Below, piece after piece: positions 41,018 to 49,105 of a stretch of DNA of 64,000 nt. Below the pieces are notes generated by a model, which searched no databases, was not told the origin of the DNA, and saw only the letters and a program-made list of their open reading frames with translations. Every line of letters starts with the position of its first letter. The first letter of the stretch is position 1. This stretch comes from Phycisphaerales bacterium UBA7800 (GTDB lineage Bacteria > Planctomycetota > Phycisphaerae > Phycisphaerales > Phycisphaeraceae): assembly GCA_002480565.1 (NCBI GenBank), contig DLCK01000047.1:24837-88836 (forward strand), read 5' to 3'. The translations under genes were made by a program, and so were the position numbers.

Positions 41018-43213
41018 TTAACCGCGTGGGCCGGTGATTAATTCCTTGAAGAGGAATGGGTGTATCTGCTCTAAAATCTCCTGAATATGATGAACAGATC
41101 CGCCGTTTTTGTCGGTGCCTAGTTCGATGTTGGCTTCCAGTGGTAACACGGTCAGATTGCGGTTGAGCATGAGTTTTTGATAGGCAACTGACCAGACATG
41201 ACGATCGCCCATTTCCCCCAACGCCCAGGCACAAAACGCTTCGACCTCCGGCTGTTTGCCTGAGTCATCGAGTAATTGGGCCAGGCTGTCGATGATGCTC
41301 ATATCACCTGACCATTTCAAGGCACGGATCATTTCACGGCTTGTGTAGTCGTTTTTGAACAGTCCGGGGTAAAGCATTTTACATGCTTGTGGATTACCCA
41401 GACTGGCCAGGCCTCGAAGAACCTGTATTTGGGCCAAAGTATTGACGTTCCCGCCTTTGGCCAGTTTGACGCCTTGGCGGATGACTTCCAGATCCAATGC
41501 GTCGGCCGTATTGGTGTAAATGTGGCTTGCCGTACGCAATGTCCTTGGGCTTCGACACATGCCCAAAGCCAGTATGCCATAGCTTTTCACCAGGTCATCA
41601 TTGTTGTTGGCCACGACATATTCCACGCTTTGCCGCAGTTGCCCCATCCCCAAAGCCAGCACGCAGGCTGCGCGCAGGTTGTGGTCTTCGTGATGATTGG
41701 TGGCCATTCGCGTGAGCAGGCGATCAATGTAACGGGCCATTTTTCGCTGTTTTTCATGGCGAATCAAGGTGGTGTCGTAGGGCAGGCGACTTAGGTAAAC
41801 GCCCAACGCCATGGCCGCAAAGCCGCGTGAGGGGTTGAGCGAATGGCCGTTTGTCGCGCCGGAGGTGTAGCGGTCGAGCAGGACATCGCAGAGAAAGTGT
41901 GCGTCTTCGGGGGCTTCCTCTTTATCCAGGTCGGTATCACCATAACGCCCGCGCGGGATCAGGCCATATCGCAGTGCATGGCCAATGGTATCCGCGCCCG
42001 AGCCTGGGGGCGGGTAGCCCTTGCAGAGGAAATAGTCAGGCGTTCGCCAGTAGTCATTTTTGAAAAAGCGTGTGGGAAGATTTTTACGCTGAGCGGGTGT
42101 GAGTTGTTCGATGGGGATCTTGCTTTCCTGGATCAAGGCGTAGTTGCGACCCAGTTGGCGATTAATCAGGTGAAGCAGTCGAGTGCCCATGCCGTTTCTC
42201 AGGATGCGCAGGTTGTCATAAGCCAGGGCGACGGAAGTGCGCAGCGCGGTGATTTCCTGTGTGCCGTCCTTTCCGTCGCCGGACCTTTCCCAATAAAAAC
42301 CAGCCAGGGACATGGATTTGCAGGGGATGGTTCGCCAGCCGGTGGGGCGACTTTGGTACAGCGGATTGAGCAGGTCGGACACCAATGAGTCATCCAGGTT
42401 CGCCCCCAAAGCCTGGATCGCTTCGTCAGTGAGGATCGGATCGGTGGAGGTGTCCAGAATCCTGAATGCCACCGTGTTGATGCCTTCGGGATTGTGCATG
42501 CGCAGCGCCCACATGGCCATGCGCTGTGGCGTGAAAGCGTCATTGTGATGGGCATCACCGATGAGGGTCAGATTCACTTTGGTGATGATGGGAACCAAGG
42601 CCTTGAGCAGTTTGGGATGGGGCTTTTCCAGCAGGCCGATGCCGGTGACCCAGGCGGTGCTGTCTTCCTCGCTGAGGGTGGGATTGTCGAGGACTTTCAA
42701 AAAGGTTGCCCGTGCCAGTGCGTCACCCATGAGCCCCAACGCAAGCCAACTGTTGCGGCGGACTTGCTCATTGGGATGCTTGAGCAACTCGATGATCTCG
42801 GCAGTTGCCTTCGTACACTTGATCCTGCCCAGGGCATAGACGACTTCCGCCAGCACCTTGGGATTTTTCTTTTCCTTCAAGGCTTTGAGCAGTGCAGGTC
42901 TGATACCGTATTGGGGTTGGTCGTCCTGCGATATGGCATCCTTGTCTCTTTCGACAGGCAAGCGATCATGATGGGCATTGGCTTCCCACCAGTGAATCCA
43001 CGACCAGTAGTGGGTGTACCAACCCTTGGGGGGAATTCCTATCGGCGGACATCGGCCGTGGAATTTTTCGGGCTTTTCCGGTGGTTTGCGATTGCCCCCG
43101 GTGTGTTTACTGGGGCCTCGCGTCTGAGCTTGGGTGACAGCCGACAAGCTGAGGATCAGCAGGATGCAGACCATGTTGCATGCTGCCATTAATCGATTCG
43201 TATGTGTCTTCAT
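41018..43213 (-). CDS. Secreted HEAT-repeat protein, paralogue 2 of 3
   Basis: 731 residues from ATG 43213 with GGAGG 5 nt upstream. Signal peptide about 1-29 (MAACNMVCILLILSLSAVTQAQ). The motif is GWYTHYWSWIHWWEANAHHD, then HEAT repeats (VLAEVVYALGRIKCTKATAEIIELLKHPNEQVRRNSWLALGLMGDA). It shares QRMAMWALRMHNPEGINTVAF, LRTSVALAYDNL and NPSRGFAAMALGVYLSRLPYD with its neighbours, and ends FKELITGPRG. It is the most diverged of the three: it lacks the EWID of the other two and has an insertion GYPPPGSGADTIGHALRYGLIPRGRYGD around a conserved block. Spacing to the flanking paralogues is 103 and 159 bp, so they could form one transcript. Function unknown. Confidence 0.85.
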   Translation of the reverse strand: MKTHTNRLMAACNMVCILLILSLSAVTQAQTRGPSKHTGGNRKPPEKPEKFHGRCPPIGIPPKGWYTHYWSWIHWWEANAHHDRLPVERDKDAISQDDQPQYGIRPALLKALKEKKNPKVLAEVVYALGRIKCTKATAEIIELLKHPNEQVRRNSWLALGLMGDALARATFLKVLDNPTLSEEDSTAWVTGIGLLEKPHPKLLKALVPIITKVNLTLIGDAHHNDAFTPQRMAMWALRMHNPEGINTVAFRILDTSTDPILTDEAIQALGANLDDSLVSDLLNPLYQSRPTGWRTIPCKSMSLAGFYWERSGDGKDGTQEITALRTSVALAYDNLRILRNGMGTRLLHLINRQLGRNYALIQESKIPIEQLTPAQRKNLPTRFFKNDYWRTPDYFLCKGYPPPGSGADTIGHALRYGLIPRGRYGDTDLDKEEAPEDAHFLCDVLLDRYTSGATNGHSLNPSRGFAAMALGVYLSRLPYDTTLIRHEKQRKMARYIDRLLTRMATNHHEDHNLRAACVLALGMGQLRQSVEYVVANNNDDLVKSYGILALGMCRSPRTLRTASHIYTNTADALDLEVIRQGVKLAKGGNVNTLAQIQVLRGLASLGNPQACKMLYPGLFKNDYTSREMIRALKWSGDMSIIDSLAQLLDDSGKQPEVEAFCAWALGEMGDRHVWSVAYQKLMLNRNLTVLPLEANIELGTDKNGGSVHHIQEILEQIHPFLFKELITGPRG

Positions 43214-43372
43214 GTGAACCTCCGGTTTCTACGTTGAAGAAAAAAGGCCCCTCTATACCTAAACTGGAAATTGCAGGATTTTGGGGCTTTGGCAATGGGC
43301 AATCGGCGAAAATTTTGAAAAATGTCTATTTTGTTGCATGTTTTGTTTGTATTTTGCGGCCAGTATGCTGGA

Positions 43373-45682
43373 TTACCCACGCGGGCCGTGCAGCAGTATC
43401 TTGTAAACAAACGGATCGATCATCTGCAAATATTCCCGGGTCGGTGTTAGACGCTTGTCTGATTTTAGCTGTGTCTGAATGGTGATGTTGCGGTGTCGCA
43501 GGAGTTTTTCCGTCATGACTGGTACGGTTTTCGATTCATGCAATTCCCCCAAGGCCCACACGCAGTACAACATCAAGTTGGGATTCTCTTCGGTATTTTG
43601 CATCAGTTCCACCAGCGTATTGCTCATACTCGTGTCCCTTGACCAGTTGAAAGCCTGGAGCATCGTGCGACTGGTATGTGCGTTTTCCAGGAATCGGGGC
43701 AGCAAGAGTTGATTGGCATCCGGTTGTGCCATGCATGCCAGCGCCCGGATGATATTTCGCTGCATAATGATAGCTTGGATGTGATAATCCTTGGTCAGGG
43801 CGTCGGTCTTGAGCTTTTGAATATCCAAATTTTTATCTGTTTCTTCGAACGCCTGCTGAGCAAGGTTAAAGGTGTACGGATCATTGAGCATCGCCAAAGC
43901 CAAGGTCGCGTAACTTGCCATCATCGCATCAGGAGATTGAATCTGCTTGAGGCTGTCTGCTGCGGTGGCCGTTTGACTGAGCCCTAACGCCAGAATACAC
44001 GCGCTGCGCAGGTTGGTCGGTTCCTTGATGTTCGATGCTGTTTCAACCAGACGGCGTTCCATGCGTCTGGCCAACTCTTTGAGTTTCTCATTTTCGATCT
44101 GCTGATTATCTGCAGGCAGTCGGCGGAGATATAACCCCATGGCTACCGCAGCAAACCCGCGTGATGGATCATGCTCTGAGGCACCGAGTTTCCAGGGGAT
44201 CGGCCCGCAACTTTTATCCATGCGGTCGGTAAAATCGCCGCGTAAAATCTGGCAGAGCAACTCGCCGTCTCTGGGGTGGACATTGGCGTTAATCCAGGCA
44301 TCACCGATCTGCCCCAAGGCGATGATGCCAAATCGCAGGCCGTTGTTCCTCGTGGGCTTGCCATGGTTCCGCCAATCGTCATACCGGTAAAGTACCACCG
44401 GATCAGCGGGATTGGGGCGTTTGGGCATCACCCATGTATACGTGCGAGACAATACACGCCGGCTAAGCAGTGACATCCGCGCGTCATTGGCGATGGCGGG
44501 ATTGGCAAAAGCCACGGCTGCTGAGGTCTGTAAGCTGATCCATGGAAGCGCCGGGACAAGGAATTTGTTCTGATACGCAATGGCATCGGTACGGCAAAAT
44601 GCCTTGGCAAACTCTTTCCATTCAACTCTGTCATGGTGATACAGCTTGGTAAACACAGCCCCAACGTCCTGATCACGCGGCAAGCTGGCCAGGGTTTGTA
44701 TCGCCTCGTCGAACAACTCCACATCCGTTGTCTTTTCCAACACCTGTTGGCAAAGCAGCCGCGAGCCATTGGGCTTGTGCATGCGAATGGCCCACATGGC
44801 AAGTCTTGTCAAGGGCAGTGACTCTTTGGGCTTAAGCTTCATGCCCGTGTATTGTGCGATCATGCGATGGTTTTGTGACACGAACGCGACCATGCTTCGG
44901 AGCAGGGATTCATCTGCATGATTGGACAAGCCGATGGCCATGACCCACGCACTGGCTGTCTTGGCGGTGAGTTTGGGATGCAACTCCGGTAACGGTGCTT
45001 GGGAATCAGCCACGCCGGGCGATTGGGCTGTCACCGCAGGGGAACTGACTGTGGAACCAGTACGAACTTCGTCATCGAAATCATCGGCTTTTGTCTGACT
45101 GGTGTTTTTGAGTTCTTCATTTTCAACAGGCATGACCAACGCACTTTTGAGGGCATGTCGAGCTAAAGGATCATCGACGATACCCAGCCCCAACCAAGCT
45201 GCGCGGACGACATCCGAATCGCTGTGATCCAGGAGTTTGACCAACTCCCAGGAAATGTCTTTGACCTGCATGCGAGCCAGAGAATAGGCAGCCAATTGGA
45301 TCCGTTTGGGGTCTTTGCTCTCGTGTAGCAGCTTAAGCAAGGTCGAATGTGCCAGGTCAAAAGGTGCATTGGTTTGATCCGGGGTTGGCGTAGGCAAGGT
45401 GCGATTGGGTTTGAGATAGCGATGTGCGTTGGTTTCCCACCACATGAGCCATGACCATTGGTTGTCGATCCATTCATCACCGGTGACGCGGTAGGGTTGT
45501 TGATACGGGTATTCTTTTGGCCCGGTGACCAAATCACGACTTTGCGGGTCGATTTTGTAGGTCATCGTGGCAGTCTTGGTTTTGCCTTTGACGACCTTGA
45601 CCACCTGAGCCTGCGTTTGCGAAGGGTGAACAAGGAACATTGAAAACGTAACCAGTATCAAAATCACACGGAATTGCATCAT
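43373..45682 (-). CDS. Secreted HEAT-repeat protein, paralogue 3 of 3 (first in transcription order)
   Basis: 769 residues from ATG 45682; a second ATG follows at 45679. Signal peptide about 1-25 (FRVILILVTFSMFLVHPSQTQAQ). Motif EWIDNQWSWLMWWETNAHRYLKPNR, closest to paralogue 1. HEAT repeats throughout (IQLAAYSLARMQVKDISWELVKLLDHSDSDVVRAAWLGLGIVDD). A low-complexity linker around residues 175-235 (NTSQTKADDFDDEVRTGSTVSSPAVTAQ) is not in the others. Shared LTRLAMWAIRMHKPNG and DPSRGFAAVAMGLYLRRLPADNQQI. C-terminus FVYKILLHGPRG. The upstream gene is a divergently transcribed membrane Ser/Thr kinase 344 bp away; a functional link is only a guess. Confidence 0.85.
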   Translation of the reverse strand: MMQFRVILILVTFSMFLVHPSQTQAQVVKVVKGKTKTATMTYKIDPQSRDLVTGPKEYPYQQPYRVTGDEWIDNQWSWLMWWETNAHRYLKPNRTLPTPTPDQTNAPFDLAHSTLLKLLHESKDPKRIQLAAYSLARMQVKDISWELVKLLDHSDSDVVRAAWLGLGIVDDPLARHALKSALVMPVENEELKNTSQTKADDFDDEVRTGSTVSSPAVTAQSPGVADSQAPLPELHPKLTAKTASAWVMAIGLSNHADESLLRSMVAFVSQNHRMIAQYTGMKLKPKESLPLTRLAMWAIRMHKPNGSRLLCQQVLEKTTDVELFDEAIQTLASLPRDQDVGAVFTKLYHHDRVEWKEFAKAFCRTDAIAYQNKFLVPALPWISLQTSAAVAFANPAIANDARMSLLSRRVLSRTYTWVMPKRPNPADPVVLYRYDDWRNHGKPTRNNGLRFGIIALGQIGDAWINANVHPRDGELLCQILRGDFTDRMDKSCGPIPWKLGASEHDPSRGFAAVAMGLYLRRLPADNQQIENEKLKELARRMERRLVETASNIKEPTNLRSACILALGLSQTATAADSLKQIQSPDAMMASYATLALAMLNDPYTFNLAQQAFEETDKNLDIQKLKTDALTKDYHIQAIIMQRNIIRALACMAQPDANQLLLPRFLENAHTSRTMLQAFNWSRDTSMSNTLVELMQNTEENPNLMLYCVWALGELHESKTVPVMTEKLLRHRNITIQTQLKSDKRLTPTREYLQMIDPFVYKILLHGPRG

Positions 45683-46026
45683 GGCATCCCCTCTCGAATC
45701 GTCAATGCCAGGTCAGTGAGCCTAAGCAATAACCAACGCGGTCTATCAGAGTAGACGCGGTTTATGGCAATTTTTTCATTCCCGCGGTATTAATTATTTT
45801 TTGATTGTTGGATAGCAATTGGTAGGTTCCCCACGTACTTGATTTTAACCGGTCATCTTTTATGAGGATACATTTTTTAGGGATTGTCCGAGATATTTAT
45901 GCGATTCAGACAGGCGGATGATTGATTGCAATCCGTGGGGGCATATCTGGATGACTTGGAATACACCATGAATTGCATGGGGATTGGTGCTTGCATGAGA
46001 CAGTCGTTTCATGGTTCAATACACGA
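45683..46026. other. Divergent promoter region between HEAT array and kinase gene
   Basis: 344 bp, AT-rich around 45765-45880 (including TATTAATTATTTTTTGATTG). No supported gene. It must hold promoters for both directions, but I cannot single out convincing -35/-10 pairs. In-frame codons before the kinase ATG (from TTG 45973) are not conserved in character and are treated as leader. Confidence 0.4.
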
Positions 46027-47958
46027 ATGCATCCAGTCAAACTTGGTCCATATGACATTACGCGGAAGATCGGTGAAGGGGGCATGGGGTCTGTCTATCT
46101 GGGGACACATACTCAAGATGGCCGCGAAGCAGCGATCAAGCTACTGCCTGAGGCAATGGCCAAACGACCTGGTTTTCGTGAACGGTTCGAAGCTGAAATC
46201 GAATCCCTGCGGAAGCTTGAACATCCCAATATCGTCGGGCTGTATGCTTACGGTGAAGAGGATAATCAGTTGTTCTATGTCATGGAATATGTGCCTGGCA
46301 AGAACCTGCAGGAAGAACTCGACAACGGACGGCATTTTTCATGGGCACGAATCGTGGACATGGGGATCGCCTTGGCTGAAGCACTTCGACATGCACATCT
46401 GCATGGCATCATCCATCGTGATATCAAGCCTGCCAACATCATGACCCTTGACGATGGTACACCCAAACTCACCGACTTTGGAATCGCACGACTCTATGGC
46501 GTTGAAGGGCTGACCATGGCAGGTGGGCCACTGGGGACGGCTCATTACATGGCGCCCGAACAGGCGTCGAGTAACAACAAGATCACCGAGCATGCGGATA
46601 TCTATGCCTTGGGGGCGACGCTTTACACGTTACTTGCCGGACGCCCGCCGTTTCAGGCTCAGTCGATGTTGCAGGTGTTGGACATGCACAAACGCCAGAC
46701 ACCTTTACCTGTCAATCAGGTTGCGCCGGAGGTGCCCGAGGAGTTGAGTGTGGTAATCAGCACGATGCTCCAGAAAAAGCCCCAGGACCGCGTCGCCAGT
46801 GCAACGATGCTCATCAAGAGTCTCAAGGCTGTGCGTGATGCGGTGGCATTTCGGCAACATACACTCAAGCCGCCATCTCCTGTTACGCGAACACCAACTG
46901 ATCCGCAGGATATCCATACCCAGTTGATCGGTTCGTCGGATAAAGACACGCCAACGATTCGACTGGATCAAAGCACACTGCCCGGTGAGGTTGATCCGGA
47001 TCAAACGATTGCGACCAGTGTTCCGATTGATGATGAGATATTGGTTGATGCCGACCCTGATGCCACGATTCTCAGTTCCGAGGCGACAGTTCTTTCACTT
47101 GAGACAGTCGATGCAAGCGAGGAGTCGGATGAACAACTGGACGCAACGGAGGATGCTCAAAATGCGCATAGCTCCTCGTCGATGTTCATTACCGCTGAGC
47201 AGGCTCGGCAGATGGATCGTCAGCGATTAGAGGAAGAAGCCCGCAGTCAGCCGCAGACGATTTCCGTTTGGTCGATTGTGTTTTTCATGTCCAGTGTGAT
47301 ACTGACCGGGGCGATTTGGTATTGGTCAATCCCATTAAGTCAGCAGGAGCTTCACTCGCGGATCACGGCTTTGCAGGAGACGTCCGATCCCTTTGAACAG
47401 GCGACTTTGCAGAATTACATCAAGCAGTATCTCAGTGAAGCCCCCGAGGGTGATCCGGCCATCCCGATGGTGGAGCAACTCAAAAAAGACCTTGATATAC
47501 AGGATCTTGAACGCAAACTCCGACAACGAGCGCGGTACCGATTGAATAACGCATCATCACTGAGCATGGTGGAGCAAACGTTGCTTGATGCGATTCACAT
47601 CATGCCCGAAGACCCACAGATGGCCTTGGATCGGTTGGCAGCGATCAAGACGCTGTACGCTGACCCGGGGATTGAGCGATCCAAGCGTGATGAACATCTG
47701 CTGCAAGTTGAAGGTTTACTCACTGAACGTGCGAAGCAGACATTGCTGACATATGAAAAAATTTACCTTCAGCCTATCAGCCTGCAACTGGATCGTGCTG
47801 AGCAATTTCTGGATGCCAATCCAATACGAACCAAGCAGGTCGCCCAATCGATCATCACTCTCTATGCCGATCATGCTTGGGCCGCCGGTCAAATTGCTCG
47901 TGCGGATGCGTTGATTGAAGCTGCCAAGTTAAAGATCAATGTTACGGATAAGAATTAA
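46027..47958 (+). CDS. Membrane Ser/Thr protein kinase, PknB-like (Hanks type)
   Basis: 643 residues from ATG 46027; an in-frame TTG at 45973 would add 18 residues. Kinase domain about 9-270 with all key motifs: P-loop GEGGMGSVYLG (16-26), ATP-anchoring K38 (AAIKLL), catalytic HRDIKPAN (130-137), DFG (150-152), and APEQASSNNKITEHADIYALGATLYTLL. An acidic Thr-rich linker (about 290-400) could be autophosphorylated. One membrane segment about 414-438 (SVWSIVFFMSSVILTGAIWYWSIPL) places a helical C-terminal region of about 200 residues outside the cytoplasm; it has no PASTA repeats. So: a cytoplasmic kinase with a periplasmic sensor of unknown ligand. An FHA-domain phosphatase in the window (55938) is a possible phospho-partner (inference). 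Confidence 0.93.
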   Translation: MHPVKLGPYDITRKIGEGGMGSVYLGTHTQDGREAAIKLLPEAMAKRPGFRERFEAEIESLRKLEHPNIVGLYAYGEEDNQLFYVMEYVPGKNLQEELDNGRHFSWARIVDMGIALAEALRHAHLHGIIHRDIKPANIMTLDDGTPKLTDFGIARLYGVEGLTMAGGPLGTAHYMAPEQASSNNKITEHADIYALGATLYTLLAGRPPFQAQSMLQVLDMHKRQTPLPVNQVAPEVPEELSVVISTMLQKKPQDRVASATMLIKSLKAVRDAVAFRQHTLKPPSPVTRTPTDPQDIHTQLIGSSDKDTPTIRLDQSTLPGEVDPDQTIATSVPIDDEILVDADPDATILSSEATVLSLETVDASEESDEQLDATEDAQNAHSSSSMFITAEQARQMDRQRLEEEARSQPQTISVWSIVFFMSSVILTGAIWYWSIPLSQQELHSRITALQETSDPFEQATLQNYIKQYLSEAPEGDPAIPMVEQLKKDLDIQDLERKLRQRARYRLNNASSLSMVEQTLLDAIHIMPEDPQMALDRLAAIKTLYADPGIERSKRDEHLLQVEGLLTERAKQTLLTYEKIYLQPISLQLDRAEQFLDANPIRTKQVAQSIITLYADHAWAAGQIARADALIEAAKLKINVTDKN

Positions 47959-48005
47959 CCGATGCAGATAGTGAACCATACAGGTATTTTGAAAGGCCTC
48001 GTTGC

Positions 48006-48776
48006 ATGCACATCATGATCTCTTATCCCAAGTCCGGCCGAACATGGGTTCGGTTTATGGTTAATCGTTATCTCATCGAACGTCTCAAAACACCGACCGA
48101 TGATGTCGTCAAAGTCGAAGAAGGATTAGCCAACACGCCCAATCATGTGGTGTGGACGCATTTCAATGGCGCGATGCTGTTCAAAAAACCGTATTGGGAA
48201 ATGGGTTTTGAATACAACCAATTGCGCAATCTGCCATGTGTTTTTCTGGCTCGGAATTTCTATGGCACGATCGCCTCAGCCTACTATCACGGTCGGAATC
48301 GCAAGAATATATTCACCCATGAACCCAAGGCTTTTTTGCGATGCCCACGCTACGGCATCATCAAACTCATCAGCTTCTACAACCAGATCGACGAGATCAA
48401 ATCACTGTGTGGCAGCTTCACAGCATTCCGCTATGAAACCTTGCAGAAAGACCCGCGCAGCATCTTCGTGAAAATCCTTCAGTCACTTGGCCAACCCATC
48501 GATGAGGGCATCGTGGATCAGGTGGTCGAGGACGGTAAGCTTGCCAATATGCAGGTCACCGCTGCCGAAGAGTGTTATGCAGGCACATGGTTGGGTGAGG
48601 TCAATCCCAATGCGGATATGAACGAAAATATCACAGTGGGTAACAACAAAAAATATCACCAACTCTTCGATAGTGAGGACTTGGAATATATTGATCACAT
48701 GATTGACTTGCTGCTGGTCAACAAAGATGCTGATTATCTGGAAGGTTGTTTGACTCCTCCTCCAATCAAGAAATAA
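48006..48776 (+). CDS. PAPS-dependent sulfotransferase family protein
   Basis: 256 residues. The 5'-phosphosulfate-binding loop is at the very N-terminus: MHIMISYPKSGRTWVRFMV (YPKSGRTW 7-14). The 3'-phosphate-binding block is FLARNFYGTIASAYYH (about 80-95). The late ITVGNNKKYHQLF resembles the GxxGxxK end motif. No signal peptide; cytoplasmic or peripheral. Substrate not predictable: glycan, lipid or small molecule. It would release PAP, which the nucleotidase at 36502 could clear. It starts 47 bp after the kinase gene and may be co-transcribed; ended by a strong terminator. Confidence 0.82.
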   Translation: MHIMISYPKSGRTWVRFMVNRYLIERLKTPTDDVVKVEEGLANTPNHVVWTHFNGAMLFKKPYWEMGFEYNQLRNLPCVFLARNFYGTIASAYYHGRNRKNIFTHEPKAFLRCPRYGIIKLISFYNQIDEIKSLCGSFTAFRYETLQKDPRSIFVKILQSLGQPIDEGIVDQVVEDGKLANMQVTAAEECYAGTWLGEVNPNADMNENITVGNNKKYHQLFDSEDLEYIDHMIDLLLVNKDADYLEGCLTPPPIKK

Positions 48777-48792
48777 CCATCAATAGTAATGA

Positions 48793-48826
48793 AAAACGGC
48801 GAGTGTGATGCTCGCCGTTTTTTTTT
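48793..48826 (+). terminator. Intrinsic terminator after the sulfotransferase gene
   Basis: AAACGGCGAG / CTCGCCGTTT 10-bp stem, 7-nt loop (TGTGATG), then a run of T residues to 48826. Confidence 0.94.
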
Positions 48827-48847
48827 ATGGATGATATTTATTCTGAC

Positions 48848-49045
48848 TTAAAACAGACCCCACAGATTGGTCCAGTCTTTTTTCTTTTGTGGGCGTTTGA
48901 CGGTCATGTCTGGCGTCTTGACACTTTCGGTCATGTGAAACTCTTCCACCGAATAGCTCGTGGGTTCATGCCGTTCCGTGTAACACCCGTTGCAAAGTAG
49001 TGTCGCAGTGAACAGGGCGATGATTGTCAGTTTGTAACGTGACAT
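48848..49045 (-). CDS. Small lipoprotein
   Basis: 65 residues from ATG 49045 with GAGGAA 6-7 nt upstream. N-terminal KLTIIALFTATLLCNGC forms a lipoprotein signal peptide with Cys at residue 21 (LCNGC; -1 Gly fits the lipobox). The mature part is about 45 residues, polar with a basic stretch (VKRPQKKKDWTNLWGLF). No family recognised. The mature lipoprotein would be anchored to the inner or outer membrane. It sits 60 bp downstream of leuS on the same strand; a palindromic repeat (copy B) lies in that gap. Confidence 0.7.
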   Translation of the reverse strand: MSRYKLTIIALFTATLLCNGCYTERHEPTSYSVEEFHMTESVKTPDMTVKRPQKKKDWTNLWGLF

Positions 49046-49057
49046 GATTGTTCCTCT

Positions 49058-49084
49058 ATAGCTGCGACACTGCGTGTCGCTGAT
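49058..49084. repeat. Palindromic repeat copy B
   Basis: GCGACAC-TGC-GTGTCGC (49064-49080) in the context ATAGCTGC...GCTG. Compared with copy A at 15910-15926, two stem positions differ and their partners change to match, preserving pairing; loop and flanks are identical. Confidence 0.55.
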
Positions 49085-49105
49085 GCCTTGGGTAAAATAA
49101 ATTGA

